Assembly (NCBI RefSeq): GCF_003353175.1
Contig: NZ_QHKS01000005.1
Coordinates: 186,001 to 250,000, forward strand
Length of the DNA stretch: 64,000 nucleotides
Direction: 5' to 3'
Source of the DNA: Paraburkholderia lacunae
GTDB taxonomy: Bacteria; Pseudomonadota; Gammaproteobacteria; Burkholderiales; Burkholderiaceae
Below the pieces are notes generated by a model. The model had not been told where the DNA came from, made no database searches, and worked only from the letters and a program-made list of their open reading frames with translations. How positions within the stretch are numbered: position 1 is the stretch's first letter; each line of letters opens with the position of its first letter. Position numbers and translations under genes: made by a program. This document shows positions 16,847-26,118 of this stretch, in pieces.

Positions 16847-18112
16847 TCACCACACGATTCGCGTTTTTGGAAGCGCCGCTTTGAGATCGTCGACGTTCCT
16901 GGCCTGGGTGCCATACAGAATGAGCTCTCGCAGGCCAGTGAGCCCTTTCAGCGCGTCGACGTCTTCGACAGGGGTGTTCGCAAGGTAGAGTTCCTGCAAA
17001 CCGGTCAAACGTCGCAGTGGATCGATGTTTCGAACCCTGGTGCGAAAGAGATTGAGCATCCGCAGGCTTTTCAGGTCTTTCAGCGCCTCGACGTTCTCGA
17101 CCCGGGTGTCGGCGAGATTGAGCCTTTGCAGACGGGTGAGCCCCTTCAATGCATCGATGTTCGTCACTTGCGTGCGAGCGAGCACCAGCGTGTCCAGCTG
17201 GAGCATGCCCTGCGCTGCGTCGATATCATCGACCTTCGAACCGTCCAGCACGAGCGTCCTGAGCGAGGCCATTCCTTTTAGTGCGTCGATGTCTCGCAGC
17301 GGCGTGTTCGCTAGATAGAGCGCTTGCAGACCACGGAGCTTTTTCAACTCACGGATGCTGTCGACCTGGGTTTCGTTGAGGTCGAGCGTCTGCAAGGAGG
17401 CGAGCTGGCTGAGCGCGTCGATGTTCCGGACGTTCCGCGCGCCGCCGAGTTTGAGCGCTTCCAGATGAGGCAAATCTTCGAGCGGATCGAGATCGCGAAC
17501 CTGTGTATCCCGCAGGTCGAGTTCTCGCAGATCGCGCAGGTTCTTGAGCGCGTCGAGATTCGAGACGCGGGTATCCCAGAGGTTCAGCGATTGCAGACCG
17601 GTCAGCCCTTTTAGCGCGGCGATGTTTTCGACTTCGGTGCGATGGAGCACGAGCCTTTTCAGCGAGTGCATTTCCTTCAGGGCGTCGATGTTCCAGACGG
17701 GCGTGTCCGTCAGGTCAAGCGATTCCAGATCGTCCAGTCCCTTCAGCGAATCGAGGTTATCGATCTGGGTGCCTCCCAGATTCAGTTCGATCTTGCGGTC
17801 GGAATTCTTCAGATGTGGCAAAGCGGCGGCGACCTGAGATGCCGTCATTGTCGGTTTCGCCCGCAACGCCAGGCATTCCGAGTCGGGCGTGGCTGTCGAC
17901 GCGTCGCTCTCGTTGCAGGTGCCTTTGATGAATCCCAGTTCGCTCAGCGCCCGTTCATCCGGGCTCTTGTGGAACGGGTTGAAGATCAGCAGCAAAATGC
18001 CGAGCAACAGCACGATTGCGCCACCGATGGCCCACGGCTTGATGATTCGCGGCAAGGACGGGTTCCTACCTTCGACGGTTGAGTTCGTGGGAGACGGCGG
18101 GGTTTCGGGCAC
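16847..18112 (-). CDS. Membrane-anchored leucine-rich repeat protein, 421 aa
   Basis: The layout is: a short Pro/Ser-rich cytoplasmic start, one membrane helix near residues 28-47 (AIGGAIVLLLGILLLIF), a linker with a Cys pair (KGTCNESD and DSECLALR), then about 14 repeats of 22 residues running to the C terminus. The repeat unit is close to L.xL.LxxTxVxNIDALKGLTxL, the internalin/SDS22-like type, which forms a curved solenoid used for protein binding. The orientation (short N terminus, helix, long tail) suggests a periplasmic solenoid. The start codon is a GTG with GGGAG upstream. No partner gene is evident. The repeats are similar enough at DNA level to allow copy-number change. Confidence 0.85.
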   Translation of the reverse strand: MPETPPSPTNSTVEGRNPSLPRIIKPWAIGGAIVLLLGILLLIFNPFHKSPDERALSELGFIKGTCNESDASTATPDSECLALRAKPTMTASQVAAALPHLKNSDRKIELNLGGTQIDNLDSLKGLDDLESLDLTDTPVWNIDALKEMHSLKRLVLHRTEVENIAALKGLTGLQSLNLWDTRVSNLDALKNLRDLRELDLRDTQVRDLDPLEDLPHLEALKLGGARNVRNIDALSQLASLQTLDLNETQVDSIRELKKLRGLQALYLANTPLRDIDALKGMASLRTLVLDGSKVDDIDAAQGMLQLDTLVLARTQVTNIDALKGLTRLQRLNLADTRVENVEALKDLKSLRMLNLFRTRVRNIDPLRRLTGLQELYLANTPVEDVDALKGLTGLRELILYGTQARNVDDLKAALPKTRIVW

Positions 18113-18193
18113 GGCGGGCTCCCGTAGTGCAGACTTCCTCCTTTATACACGAAGAGCGGGGCGCATTCCGCCCAGGCAACGTCGCTCTTCGCG

Positions 18194-18361
18194 CTACGCG
18201 TGAGAGCCAGCGACACGTTCTGCCAGCCTGGCGTCGTAGCTCGGATGCATGTGCACGCGTTTCTTGTCCGGGAACGCGTAGTTGTAGGCTTCGCGAAGGA
18301 CAAGCGAAGCCTCGTGAAATCCGGAGAGGATCAGCTTCCGATTGTTCGGATAGTCCGCTCC
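18194..18361 (-). pseudogene. Short coding remnant between the LRR and LacI genes
   Basis: A 55-codon leftward frame, preceded directly by TGA TAA and lacking an ATG near its start, reads GADYPNNRKLILSGFHEASL, then VLREAYNYAFPDKKRVHMH, and ends ERVAGSHA at a TAG. Its codon use looks genuine, unlike the other frames here. It is best read as the surviving C-terminal end of a lost gene. I do not recognise the family. A small gene starting at a non-ATG codon cannot be excluded, since AAGGAG lies at its left edge. Confidence 0.3.
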
Positions 18362-18428
18362 TTATCACGTTGAGTGGGCGTTTGGCGGAAAATGCAGGTG
18401 CGAGAGCCCTCGGAAGCGTCTCGGACAC

Positions 18429-19478
18429 CTAGTTGCTTATGCTCGCCGGTGCTGCTGTTGAGCCGCGAATAACGAGCTTCGGTGCCGAAGTGTGGATGAC
18501 AGTTGTCTCTGTCGCGCGCCCGTTCATGAGATCGATAAGTAAGCCGATGCCTTTCTCCGCCAATTCGGCGGTGGGAATGGCAACGGTTGTCAATCCGGGC
18601 CGCGATTGTCTGGCAGGAACGATGTCGGTGATACTCACTACCGACAAATCATGCGGTACCGAGTACCCAAGGTCCGAGGCTGCGTTCAACACGCCCAAGG
18701 CGGGGAGATCATTGGACACAAAGATTGCCGTCAAATCAGGTCGAGAAGACAGCAAGTCCGTCGCGGCCCGATATCCGTCGTCGAACGAGTCTTCCGTGAA
18801 ACGCTCGTCAGATGCCAGTCGACGAATCTTCGTTTCGCGCATGACTTCTTGATACCCTGCGTAACGAGCGCTGTGAATCCCATTCTTTCGACTGCCAATG
18901 ATTGCACCAATACGCCGATGCCCCAACTCGACAAGATGCCTGACCGCAAGTTTTGCGGCACCCTTGGAGTCGAACGTTACGCACGGGATTCCCGGTGGTT
19001 CGTCCGGCAGTTCCCACACCGATATGACAACCGGGATTCCGCGCTGCTGAAGCGCCCGCAGTTCTTCAATCGGCAGGCCTCCATAGTTGGCTACCAGCAC
19101 TCCATCCGAAAGAGAGCCCGCGACCTGCTGCAGAAAGCTCGTACCACGATCTGGCTCGTGATCCGTGTTGCACACGAGAAGGTGGCGCTCGTATTTGAGC
19201 GCTGACAGATTGGCGGCAAGCGTGAACTCGGGATAGAAAGGGTTTGTGATGCAGCTCAGCATCAACGCGAGCGTCGGCGCCTTTCGCTCTACCAGTGCTC
19301 GTGCCGTCAGGTTGGGGCGATACCCTTGCCTTGCCACTGCCTCGAGTACACGCCGTCGAGTCTCTTCCCCGACGCGTCCGCGACCACGCAGCACATTTGA
19401 GACCGTCATAACCGAGACGCCGGCGTCTTCCGCCACCTCTCTGATTGTGACGGCCGGAGTGAAATGTTTGCTGTTCAT
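18429..19478 (-). CDS. LacI-family repressor of the adjacent galactoside operon
   Basis: This 349-aa protein has an N-terminal LacI helix-turn-helix (TIREVAEDAGVSVMTVSNVL, residues about 9-30) and hinge (NLTARALVERK), followed by a periplasmic-binding-protein-like effector domain. The start is taken as the ATG at 19478 (MNSKHFTPAVTIRE); a TTG nine codons upstream keeps the frame open. It is divergent from the ABC transporter/GH42 beta-galactosidase operon, 218 bases away, with a near-perfect palindrome just before the first transporter gene. By context it would be the local repressor, released by galactose or a galactoside. GanR of other bacteria plays that role, but orthology is not shown. 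Confidence 0.88.
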   Translation of the reverse strand: MNSKHFTPAVTIREVAEDAGVSVMTVSNVLRGRGRVGEETRRRVLEAVARQGYRPNLTARALVERKAPTLALMLSCITNPFYPEFTLAANLSALKYERHLLVCNTDHEPDRGTSFLQQVAGSLSDGVLVANYGGLPIEELRALQQRGIPVVISVWELPDEPPGIPCVTFDSKGAAKLAVRHLVELGHRRIGAIIGSRKNGIHSARYAGYQEVMRETKIRRLASDERFTEDSFDDGYRAATDLLSSRPDLTAIFVSNDLPALGVLNAASDLGYSVPHDLSVVSITDIVPARQSRPGLTTVAIPTAELAEKGIGLLIDLMNGRATETTVIHTSAPKLVIRGSTAAPASISN

Positions 19479-19665
19479 GACTGGTGGTTTCGTGCCGTGC
19501 GGCAAAGGATGCGTGACGCAACATTCAATAGGCTCGGCGAACGCCTGTCAACTCATCTTCGGTAGAAAACCTATTGCGTCGGCCAAAATTCCGGCGTAGA
19601 GTCCGTTTCAACAACAGGGAAAGTTACGTCCGGACCGGCCTCGCGGCCTTTTTTTAAAGTTCGAT

Positions 19666-19681
19666 GATGTAACGTTAAATC
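19666..19681. promoter_or_regulatory. Candidate LacI-family operator ahead of the galactoside operon
   Basis: GATGTAAC-GTTAAATC is a 16-base palindrome with one mismatched pair and an uninterrupted AACGTT centre, the usual look of a LacI-family site. It lies 15 bases before the ATPase start, where a bound repressor would block elongation or initiation. A short GGCC hairpin followed by seven T's lies just upstream (about 19638-19655) and could attenuate transcription. Confidence 0.6.
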
Positions 19682-19696
19682 AAATCGGACGGAGAC

Positions 19697-20854
19697 ATGG
19701 CAACCATCACACTGAAGGGCGTGACGAAGGCGTATGGAGATCACGCACCCGTACTACACGGAATCGATCTGGACATCGAGGAAAACGAGTTCTGCGTTTT
19801 CCTCGGTCCGTCGGGTTGCGGCAAGTCGACCTTGCTTCGCATCATCGCTGGCCTCGAAGACGCGACATCCGGCGACGTGCAGATTGGTGGGCGCCTTGTC
19901 AATGCAATACCTCCTGCCAAACGAGGGGTAGCGATGGTCTTCCAGAGCTACGCCTTGTTTCCCCATATGACGGTCGAAGAGAATATGGGGTTCGGTTTGA
20001 AGCTGGCCGGGCTACCCGCGAGCGAGATTGACAAGAAGGTTCAATCTGCAGCAAAGACGTTACAACTCGACGCGTTGCTGAAGCGAAAGCCGGCGGCGTT
20101 GTCCGGCGGTCAGCGCCAGCGCGTCGCGATCGGAAGAGCCATCGTCCGGGAACCCGGCGTGTTCCTGTTCGATGAACCGCTCTCGAACCTCGACGCCATG
20201 CTCCGCAGCCAGACACGGGTCGAGATTGCCAAACTCCATCATCAGTTTGCACAAGCCAGCACGGTCTATGTGACTCACGACCAAATCGAGGCAATGACCC
20301 TCGGGGACAAAATCGTTCTCCTGCGGGCTGGCGCAGATGCCGAACGATTCGGCAGCATTGCGCAGGTAGGCTCGCCGCTCGATCTGTATCACCGCCCAAA
20401 CAGCCGATTCGTTGCGGAATTCATCGGTAGTCCCAAGATGAACTTCCTGGAAGCAACCGTTCAATCTGTAAGCAACGATGGGGTGTCAGTGAGACTGGAC
20501 AAGTCCAACGACGGAGTGCTAGTCAAGGTGGACGGTTCGTCGTTGCATATTGGTCAGACAGTGCAACTTGGGATTCGTCCCGAACACTTCGACCAGGTGA
20601 TCGATAGCGGCTCCGAGCGCGAGCAGCGCGTGAACGGCGGCGCGACACAAACGCTTCGGCGCCGGGTCGCTCTCGTCGAACGCCTGGGTGAACACAGCTA
20701 TGTTCATCTCGACGACCATGCTGGAACTACGGTCGTCGCGAAGCAATCAGGCGACGTGAGCTATCGACCTGGCGCGCCCGTCACGGTCCGATTCGACTCA
20801 ATCGCTTGCCACCTGTTTACCGCCGATGGTAACGCTGTGCCAACGCTTCATTAA
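19697..20854 (+). CDS. Sugar ABC transporter ATPase (MalK/UgpC type)
   Basis: This 385-aa ATPase energises a CUT1 importer at the inner-membrane face. The Walker A is GPSGCGKST near residues 38-46, the ABC signature LSGGQRQRVAIGRA, the Walker B VFLFDEPLSNLD and the switch histidine YVTHDQIEA. The long C-terminal regulatory (TOBE/OB) domain runs from about residue 240, as in MalK. The ATG at 19697 follows GGACGGAGAC. It is the first gene of a five-gene operon ending in a GH42 beta-galactosidase, which makes a galactoside the likely cargo. The order ATPase first is unusual, since binding protein first is commoner. Confidence 0.9.
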   Translation: MATITLKGVTKAYGDHAPVLHGIDLDIEENEFCVFLGPSGCGKSTLLRIIAGLEDATSGDVQIGGRLVNAIPPAKRGVAMVFQSYALFPHMTVEENMGFGLKLAGLPASEIDKKVQSAAKTLQLDALLKRKPAALSGGQRQRVAIGRAIVREPGVFLFDEPLSNLDAMLRSQTRVEIAKLHHQFAQASTVYVTHDQIEAMTLGDKIVLLRAGADAERFGSIAQVGSPLDLYHRPNSRFVAEFIGSPKMNFLEATVQSVSNDGVSVRLDKSNDGVLVKVDGSSLHIGQTVQLGIRPEHFDQVIDSGSEREQRVNGGATQTLRRRVALVERLGEHSYVHLDDHAGTTVVAKQSGDVSYRPGAPVTVRFDSIACHLFTADGNAVPTLH

Positions 20855-20874
20855 AACAACATCCGGAGACGTCC

Positions 20875-22110
20875 ATGAAACGAATCATTGCGCTCTCAGT
20901 TCTGAGTGCCGCCCTCTCTGTCGCTACGGCCGCCAGCGCCGGTACGCTTCAATTGAACATTGCTTTCAAAGGCGCGGAGACGCGTGCCGTCTGGGAGAAC
21001 CTGATCAGGCAGTTCCAACAAGCCAACCCTGACGTGACGACCAAAGTGGCGTTCGTCGAAGAGGAAACATACAAGGTTCAGCTTCCTGCATGGCTTACAT
21101 CCGTAGCGCCTGACGTGATCAATTGGCACGAAGGCGAGCGCATGGCCTACTATGCGCAGCGCGGCCTCCTCGAAGATCTCTCGTCAGACTGGAAAAAGAA
21201 CGACTGGAACACGCAGTTTGCGTCCCTGAAGACGGCCTCTTCGTATAAGGACAAACAGTACGCAATGCCGACCCAGTATTTCGCGTGGGGTCTGTACTAT
21301 CGAAAGGACCTGTTCGAGAAGGCCGGAATCAAGCGCGAGCCCACAACCTGGCAAGAGTTTCTCGACGACTGCAAAAAGCTCAAGGCCATTGGCATTGCAC
21401 CGATTGCCGTCGGCGGTCGCGACTCGTGGACGCTTGCTGCATGGTTCGACTATCTCGATCTGCGCATGAACGGCTATGACTTCCACATGAAGTTGATGAA
21501 CGGCGATATTCCATACACCGATGCACGCGTCAAGAACGTGTATCTGGCCTGGAAGACGCTGATCGACAACAAGTACTTCATCGACAATCCGCTGTCGTAC
21601 AGCCTCGACTCGGTGCAGCCGCTCTACATCCAAGGCCAGGCTGCAATGATGCTCATGGGCACGTTCCTGTCCCCTGGCTTGCCTCCGGCGACAAAATCTC
21701 AGACCAGTTTCTTCAAATTCCCGACAGTGGACCCAAAGGTGACGCCGGCGGAAGATGGTTCCGCCGAATGTCTCAACATCCCGATGCGAGCAGCAAGCAA
21801 GGCCGATGCGCGGAAGTTTCTTGCGTTCATCGGTCAACCTGATAACGACGCAGCGCTCGCCAAGGGGGTGGGCACCTTGCCCGCCAACAACAAGGCGGCC
21901 ATGCCCGATGACCCAATCGCCAAGATCGGCTTTCAGATCCTGTCACAGACGACAGGCGGTGTCGCTCAGTTTTACGACCGCGACATGACCAAGGAAATGG
22001 CCGACGAAGGCATGAAGGGGATGCAGCGATTCATCAGCGATCCGTCGAAGCTCGATGACATCCTTAGCGACCTCGAAAAGATGCGCAAGCGCGTCTACAG
22101 CAAGTCCTGA
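20875..22110 (+). CDS. Sugar-binding protein of CUT1 ABC transporter
   Basis: This 411-aa periplasmic solute-binding protein has a Sec signal peptide (MKRIIALSVLSAALSVATAA, cleavage near ASAG). The mature protein has the family-1 extracellular binding protein pattern: VWENLIRQFQQANPDV, then APDVINWHEGERMAYYAQRG, and YAMPTQYFAWGLYYRKDLFE. Aromatic residues in the latter stretch would stack on the sugar. It follows the ATPase by 20 bases and precedes two permeases. Downstream GH42 suggests beta-galactosides or galacto-oligosaccharides, but specificity cannot be read directly. Confidence 0.9.
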   Translation: MKRIIALSVLSAALSVATAASAGTLQLNIAFKGAETRAVWENLIRQFQQANPDVTTKVAFVEEETYKVQLPAWLTSVAPDVINWHEGERMAYYAQRGLLEDLSSDWKKNDWNTQFASLKTASSYKDKQYAMPTQYFAWGLYYRKDLFEKAGIKREPTTWQEFLDDCKKLKAIGIAPIAVGGRDSWTLAAWFDYLDLRMNGYDFHMKLMNGDIPYTDARVKNVYLAWKTLIDNKYFIDNPLSYSLDSVQPLYIQGQAAMMLMGTFLSPGLPPATKSQTSFFKFPTVDPKVTPAEDGSAECLNIPMRAASKADARKFLAFIGQPDNDAALAKGVGTLPANNKAAMPDDPIAKIGFQILSQTTGGVAQFYDRDMTKEMADEGMKGMQRFISDPSKLDDILSDLEKMRKRVYSKS

Positions 22111-22126
22111 TCACGCGAGAGTTCAG

Positions 22127-23074
22127 ATGGCCACAGCCGAAACGAGAGAGTCGGTGAGCCAAGGCTCGCCAACGGATCAGCCCCGCCGCATCAGCCGCTC
22201 GTCAGAGTCGCGGCTGTCGGCACCCCTTGCCCGGAAGCGCAAACGAGCTGCTTTGCTGTTTCTGCTACCCGCTTGCACGATGTTCTGTATCTACGTGATC
22301 TATCCGATCATCAGCAGCATCGTGCTCAGTTTTTTCAACTGGGACGGAATGAGCGACAAGGTGTTCGTCGGACTGGCGAACTATAGCGAGTTGCTTCATA
22401 GCGACACGTTCTATGTTGCCTTGAAGAACAATGTCTTGTGGCTCGTTCTATTTCTGCTTGCCCCACCAATTGGACTGGCGTTTGCGCTGTATCTGAACCA
22501 GAGTGTGACGGGCATGCGGTTGATCAAGTCGCTGTTCTTTTCTCCCTTCGTGCTGTCAGGCGTTGTGGTCGGTCTCGTCTTCAGCTGGTTTTACGATCCC
22601 GCGTTCGGTCTGTTGAAGCTTTTCGTTGGGCACGGCATTCCAGTGCTTGGCGACGAGCACTATGCCACTTTTGGTGTGATCGCCGCAGCGCTTTGGCCGC
22701 AGATCCCGTTCTGCATGCTGCTCTATCTCACCAACCTCACGAGCATCAATCCCGAGATCATCGAAGCGGGAAGGATGGAGGGCGCAACGGGCTGGTCGCT
22801 GCTCTGGCACGTTGTGCTCCCTCAACTGCGCCCAGCAACCTTTCTATCTGTCGTGCTCACCATCATCGGTGCGCTCCGAAGCTTCGACTTGATTGCCGTT
22901 ATGACAGGCGGAGGCCCGTTCGACAGTTCGACGGTGTTGGCCTATTTCATGTACGACCAGGCCATCAAGTATTTCAGGTTTGGTTATTCGGCGGCCATTG
23001 CAGTCGTGTTGTTTTTGATCATGCTGGTCTTCATCGTGTACCAGCTACGCCGGCTCCTTCACGCCGACCGATAA
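22127..23074 (+). CDS. CUT1 ABC permease, MalF-like
   Basis: This 315-aa inner-membrane permease has six predicted helices. The EAA loop reads EIIEAGRMEGATGWSLLWHV, the site that docks on the ATPase. The N-terminal 45 residues are polar and lack helices. The ATG at 22127 (MATAETRESVSQ) follows the binding-protein stop by 16 bases; the frame is open further upstream but overlaps that gene. Partner permease lies 14 bases downstream. Confidence 0.9.
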   Translation: MATAETRESVSQGSPTDQPRRISRSSESRLSAPLARKRKRAALLFLLPACTMFCIYVIYPIISSIVLSFFNWDGMSDKVFVGLANYSELLHSDTFYVALKNNVLWLVLFLLAPPIGLAFALYLNQSVTGMRLIKSLFFSPFVLSGVVVGLVFSWFYDPAFGLLKLFVGHGIPVLGDEHYATFGVIAAALWPQIPFCMLLYLTNLTSINPEIIEAGRMEGATGWSLLWHVVLPQLRPATFLSVVLTIIGALRSFDLIAVMTGGGPFDSSTVLAYFMYDQAIKYFRFGYSAAIAVVLFLIMLVFIVYQLRRLLHADR

Positions 23075-23088
23075 CAGAGGAATCGCAC

Positions 23089-23940
23089 ATGTATCCCACT
23101 CCGGTGAGCCGTTGGAGCCCGATGAGCCGTAAGGTTTACAAAACCTCGTTGCCGATCGCGCTTGTAATCTGGCTGCTTCCACTGATTGCGGTCTTCGTCA
23201 CGTCGGTTCGTTCGACGGACGATCTGACGAACGGCAACTATTGGGGGTGGCCTGAAAAGTTTGCGCTGGTGGAGAACTACCGCAGGGTACTCTTCAACTC
23301 CCCCATGCTTCACTATTTCCTGAACAGTTGGCTCATCACGGTGCCTTCAGTCGTCGGCTCCATCGCGCTGGCCGCGATGGCCGGATTTGCGCTGGCGACG
23401 TATCCGTTCAAGGGCAACAACAGCATTTTGGGTATCTTCGTGGCTGGTAACTTTGTTCCGATCCAGGTGCTCATGATCCCCGTGCGTCAGTTGACGCTTC
23501 AACTTGGGTTGTTCAACACACTTGAAGGACTGATCCTCTTCCACATTTCGTTTCAAACCGGGTTTTGCACGTTGTTCCTGCGAAACTTCATCAAGGAACT
23601 CCCGTATGAGCTCGTTGAAGCAGCGCGGATCGAAGGTGCCAACGAGTGGCAATTGTTTTACCGGATCATCCTGCCGTTGATCGCGCCCGCCCTCGCGGCG
23701 CTTGCCATACTCGTGTTCACATTTGTCTGGAATGACTATTTCTGGGCACTTTGCCTGACACAGGGCGATGACGCGGCCCCCCTCACGGTCGGGGTGGCAG
23801 CGCTCAAGGGGCAGTGGACGACCGCCTGGAATCTGGTGTCGGCGGGCTCGCTCCTCGCAGCCCTGCCGTCCGTGGTCATCTTTTTCACGATGCAAAAGCA
23901 CTTCATCGCCGGTTTGACATTCGGCGCAACGAAGGGCTGA
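23089..23940 (+). CDS. CUT1 ABC permease, MalG-like
   Basis: This 283-aa inner-membrane permease has six predicted helices and the EAA loop ELVEAARIEGANEWQLFYRI. It starts MYPTPVSRWSPMSRK with AGAGGAA upstream and ends GLTFGATKG, the usual C terminus of MalG-type subunits. It pairs with the preceding permease to form the translocation pore. The GH42 gene follows after 85 bases, so co-transcription is likely. Confidence 0.9.
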   Translation: MYPTPVSRWSPMSRKVYKTSLPIALVIWLLPLIAVFVTSVRSTDDLTNGNYWGWPEKFALVENYRRVLFNSPMLHYFLNSWLITVPSVVGSIALAAMAGFALATYPFKGNNSILGIFVAGNFVPIQVLMIPVRQLTLQLGLFNTLEGLILFHISFQTGFCTLFLRNFIKELPYELVEAARIEGANEWQLFYRIILPLIAPALAALAILVFTFVWNDYFWALCLTQGDDAAPLTVGVAALKGQWTTAWNLVSAGSLLAALPSVVIFFTMQKHFIAGLTFGATKG

Positions 23941-24025
23941 GCGAATACCGATCGTCGATAGGATGCGGGTGGCAATCTCGCAGGGCGCAGCGCGTCCCTA
24001 ACATTTGACAAAAAGGAATCTGTCT

Positions 24026-26035
24026 ATGAATGTCGGTGTCGACTACTATCCCGAGCATTGGGACGTTTCGTTGTGGGAGCAAGATGCCAGGCAGATGCAG
24101 GAAGCCGGTATCACCCTTGTTCGCCTGGCTGAATTCGCGTGGTCGCGGCTCGAGCCGACGGAGGGTAATTTTGATTTCGAATGGCTTGACCAGGCGATTG
24201 CCGTGTTGGCGCGGCATGGGATAGAGGTGGTGATTGGAACTCCGACCGCAACGCCGCCGGTCTGGCTGACTCACCACTATCCGGACGTTCTGCCTGTCGA
24301 TAACAAAGGCAACGCGATGTTCGCTGGCGTGCGACTTCACCGTTGCTACAACAGCCCGTCGCTCCGCAAGTTCGGCAAGCGCATCATCGAGCAGATCACG
24401 CGGCGTTATGCGGCGCATCCGGCCGTCATCGGTTGGCAAACCGACAATGAACTGGCGGCGAACGATTGCCACTGCGAAAACTGCACGCGTTTGTTCCGTG
24501 GCTGGCTGCAGAAAAAGTATGAGTCGTTGGAGACCCTGAATCACGCATGGGGCACCGTCGTCTGGAGCGGGGAATACAGCGACTGGGAACAGGTGAACAC
24601 ACCACTTGGCGGTTCACCGCATCTCAATCCTTCGTTCTTGCTCGACTTCCGGCGGTTCTCATCCAACGCGGTTGCCGACTTCAATCGATTCCAGGCGGCG
24701 CTGATCCGGGAAAATAGTCCGGGCAAATTCGTGACGCACAATCTGTGGGGATATCCCGTCACCGCCGACTACTATGACATGTTTGACAGCATGGACTTTG
24801 CGTCTGTCGACTATTACCCGGCGACCGATTTCCTGGACGACTCCAAATCGAAGATGTACCACGGCGCATTGACTCTCGATCTCGCGCGTGGCGTAAAGCG
24901 TCAGAACTTCTGGGTCATGGAGCAACTTAGCGGAACGCCAGGATGTTGGTACCCCATGTCTCGCACTCCGTTCCCGGGCATGATCCGCGCGTATGCATGG
25001 CAAAGCGTCTCGCGCGGTGCTGACACGATTGTCCAGTTTCGTTGGCGCTCGGCGCGTATCGGTGCGGAGCAGTTCTGGCACGGACTTTTGGACCACCACG
25101 GGCAGCCCGGCCGCCGTTTCGATGAGTTTGTCCAGTTTAGCCGGGAAGCCAGGAAGCTCGCTCCGCTGCTCGAGGGCACAACGCTCAAGCACGACGTAGC
25201 CATGCTTTTCTCTCACGAGCAGCTAAACGCTTTCCAGATCCAGCCGCAGGCTGATGGTTTCGACTACCTGGGCAACTTCAAACGGTTCCATTCGGCGTTT
25301 CTGCGAATGGGTGTTGGTGTGGACGTCATTAACTGGAGAGAAGACTTCCACGGCTACAAGCTTGTGGTCGCTCCGATGCTGTATTTGATCGATGACGCCA
25401 TTGCGGGGAAACTCAAAGGATATGTCGAGAACGGTGGGACCCTCGTACTGACAACACGATCCGGCGTCAAGAACATGGACAATGTTTGCTTGCCAGACCG
25501 GCTTCCAAATCTATTAACCGATCTCGCTGGCGTGTATGTCGACGAATACGATCCTGTCGGCAAGGATGTGCAGACGCTGATTCTCGCCACTGGCGAGGAG
25601 CTCGCAAGCAGCCAGTGGTGCGACATCCTGACTCCTCTCACAGCAGAAACGGTGGCAACGTACGCAAGCGAATATTTCGCGGGCGAAGCGGCTGTGACTC
25701 GAAACGCCTTTGGTCACGGCGCTGTGTACTACATCGGGACGGTCCTTGACGAGAGGGCAAGCCAGGTCCTGATGAAGCGCATCGCCGGGGTCGCGGGCAT
25801 CGACTTCGAGCTTGAGCTTCCTGACGGTGTGGAAGTCTCGATCAGGAGCTCGGAGGAGAGGCGGCTTGTGTTCGTGCTGAACCTTTCCAGGGAGCCGAAG
25901 GAAGTCCCGCTTCCCGCCCGTAACTACGTGAGCGCGCTTTCGGATCGTCGAATTCCTGGTGAGAGCATAAAGCTCGGGCCAGGGGGCGTGGAAATACTTG
26001 TTGAGGTGAACTCCACGGTGACCGCGAGCGCTTAA
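24026..26035 (+). CDS. GH42 beta-galactosidase
   Basis: This 669-aa cytoplasmic glycosidase hydrolyses terminal beta-galactosides, often short galactan oligosaccharides. The opening GVDYYPEHWDVSLWEQDARQ is the GH42 hallmark. The acid/base is E142 in TDNELAAND and the nucleophile E299 in VMEQLSGTPG. Cysteines in HRCYNSPS and CHCENC match the zinc site of some GH42 enzymes. A trimerisation (GATase-like) domain and a small beta domain follow. No signal peptide is present, so substrates must be imported, presumably by the ABC system just upstream. The ATG at 24026 has AAAAGGA upstream; a TTG at 24005 is less likely. Confidence 0.93.
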   Translation: MNVGVDYYPEHWDVSLWEQDARQMQEAGITLVRLAEFAWSRLEPTEGNFDFEWLDQAIAVLARHGIEVVIGTPTATPPVWLTHHYPDVLPVDNKGNAMFAGVRLHRCYNSPSLRKFGKRIIEQITRRYAAHPAVIGWQTDNELAANDCHCENCTRLFRGWLQKKYESLETLNHAWGTVVWSGEYSDWEQVNTPLGGSPHLNPSFLLDFRRFSSNAVADFNRFQAALIRENSPGKFVTHNLWGYPVTADYYDMFDSMDFASVDYYPATDFLDDSKSKMYHGALTLDLARGVKRQNFWVMEQLSGTPGCWYPMSRTPFPGMIRAYAWQSVSRGADTIVQFRWRSARIGAEQFWHGLLDHHGQPGRRFDEFVQFSREARKLAPLLEGTTLKHDVAMLFSHEQLNAFQIQPQADGFDYLGNFKRFHSAFLRMGVGVDVINWREDFHGYKLVVAPMLYLIDDAIAGKLKGYVENGGTLVLTTRSGVKNMDNVCLPDRLPNLLTDLAGVYVDEYDPVGKDVQTLILATGEELASSQWCDILTPLTAETVATYASEYFAGEAAVTRNAFGHGAVYYIGTVLDERASQVLMKRIAGVAGIDFELELPDGVEVSIRSSEERRLVFVLNLSREPKEVPLPARNYVSALSDRRIPGESIKLGPGGVEILVEVNSTVTASA

Positions 26036-26118
26036 CCCATGCCTAGTTTCGCGATATGTCGACTGTCAAGCGATCGCCAGGGGGATACCCACTCGTGCTT
26101 TTCGCGCGCGACGCGGGA

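Noticed and set aside
16681..16884. Short rightward frame running into the LRR gene
   Set aside because: Some coding flavour but no start signal or family; kept only as a note in the gap.
19638..19655. GGCC hairpin plus T-run as a terminator
   Set aside because: The stem is only four bases and no gene ends there; it might attenuate but does not justify a terminator call.
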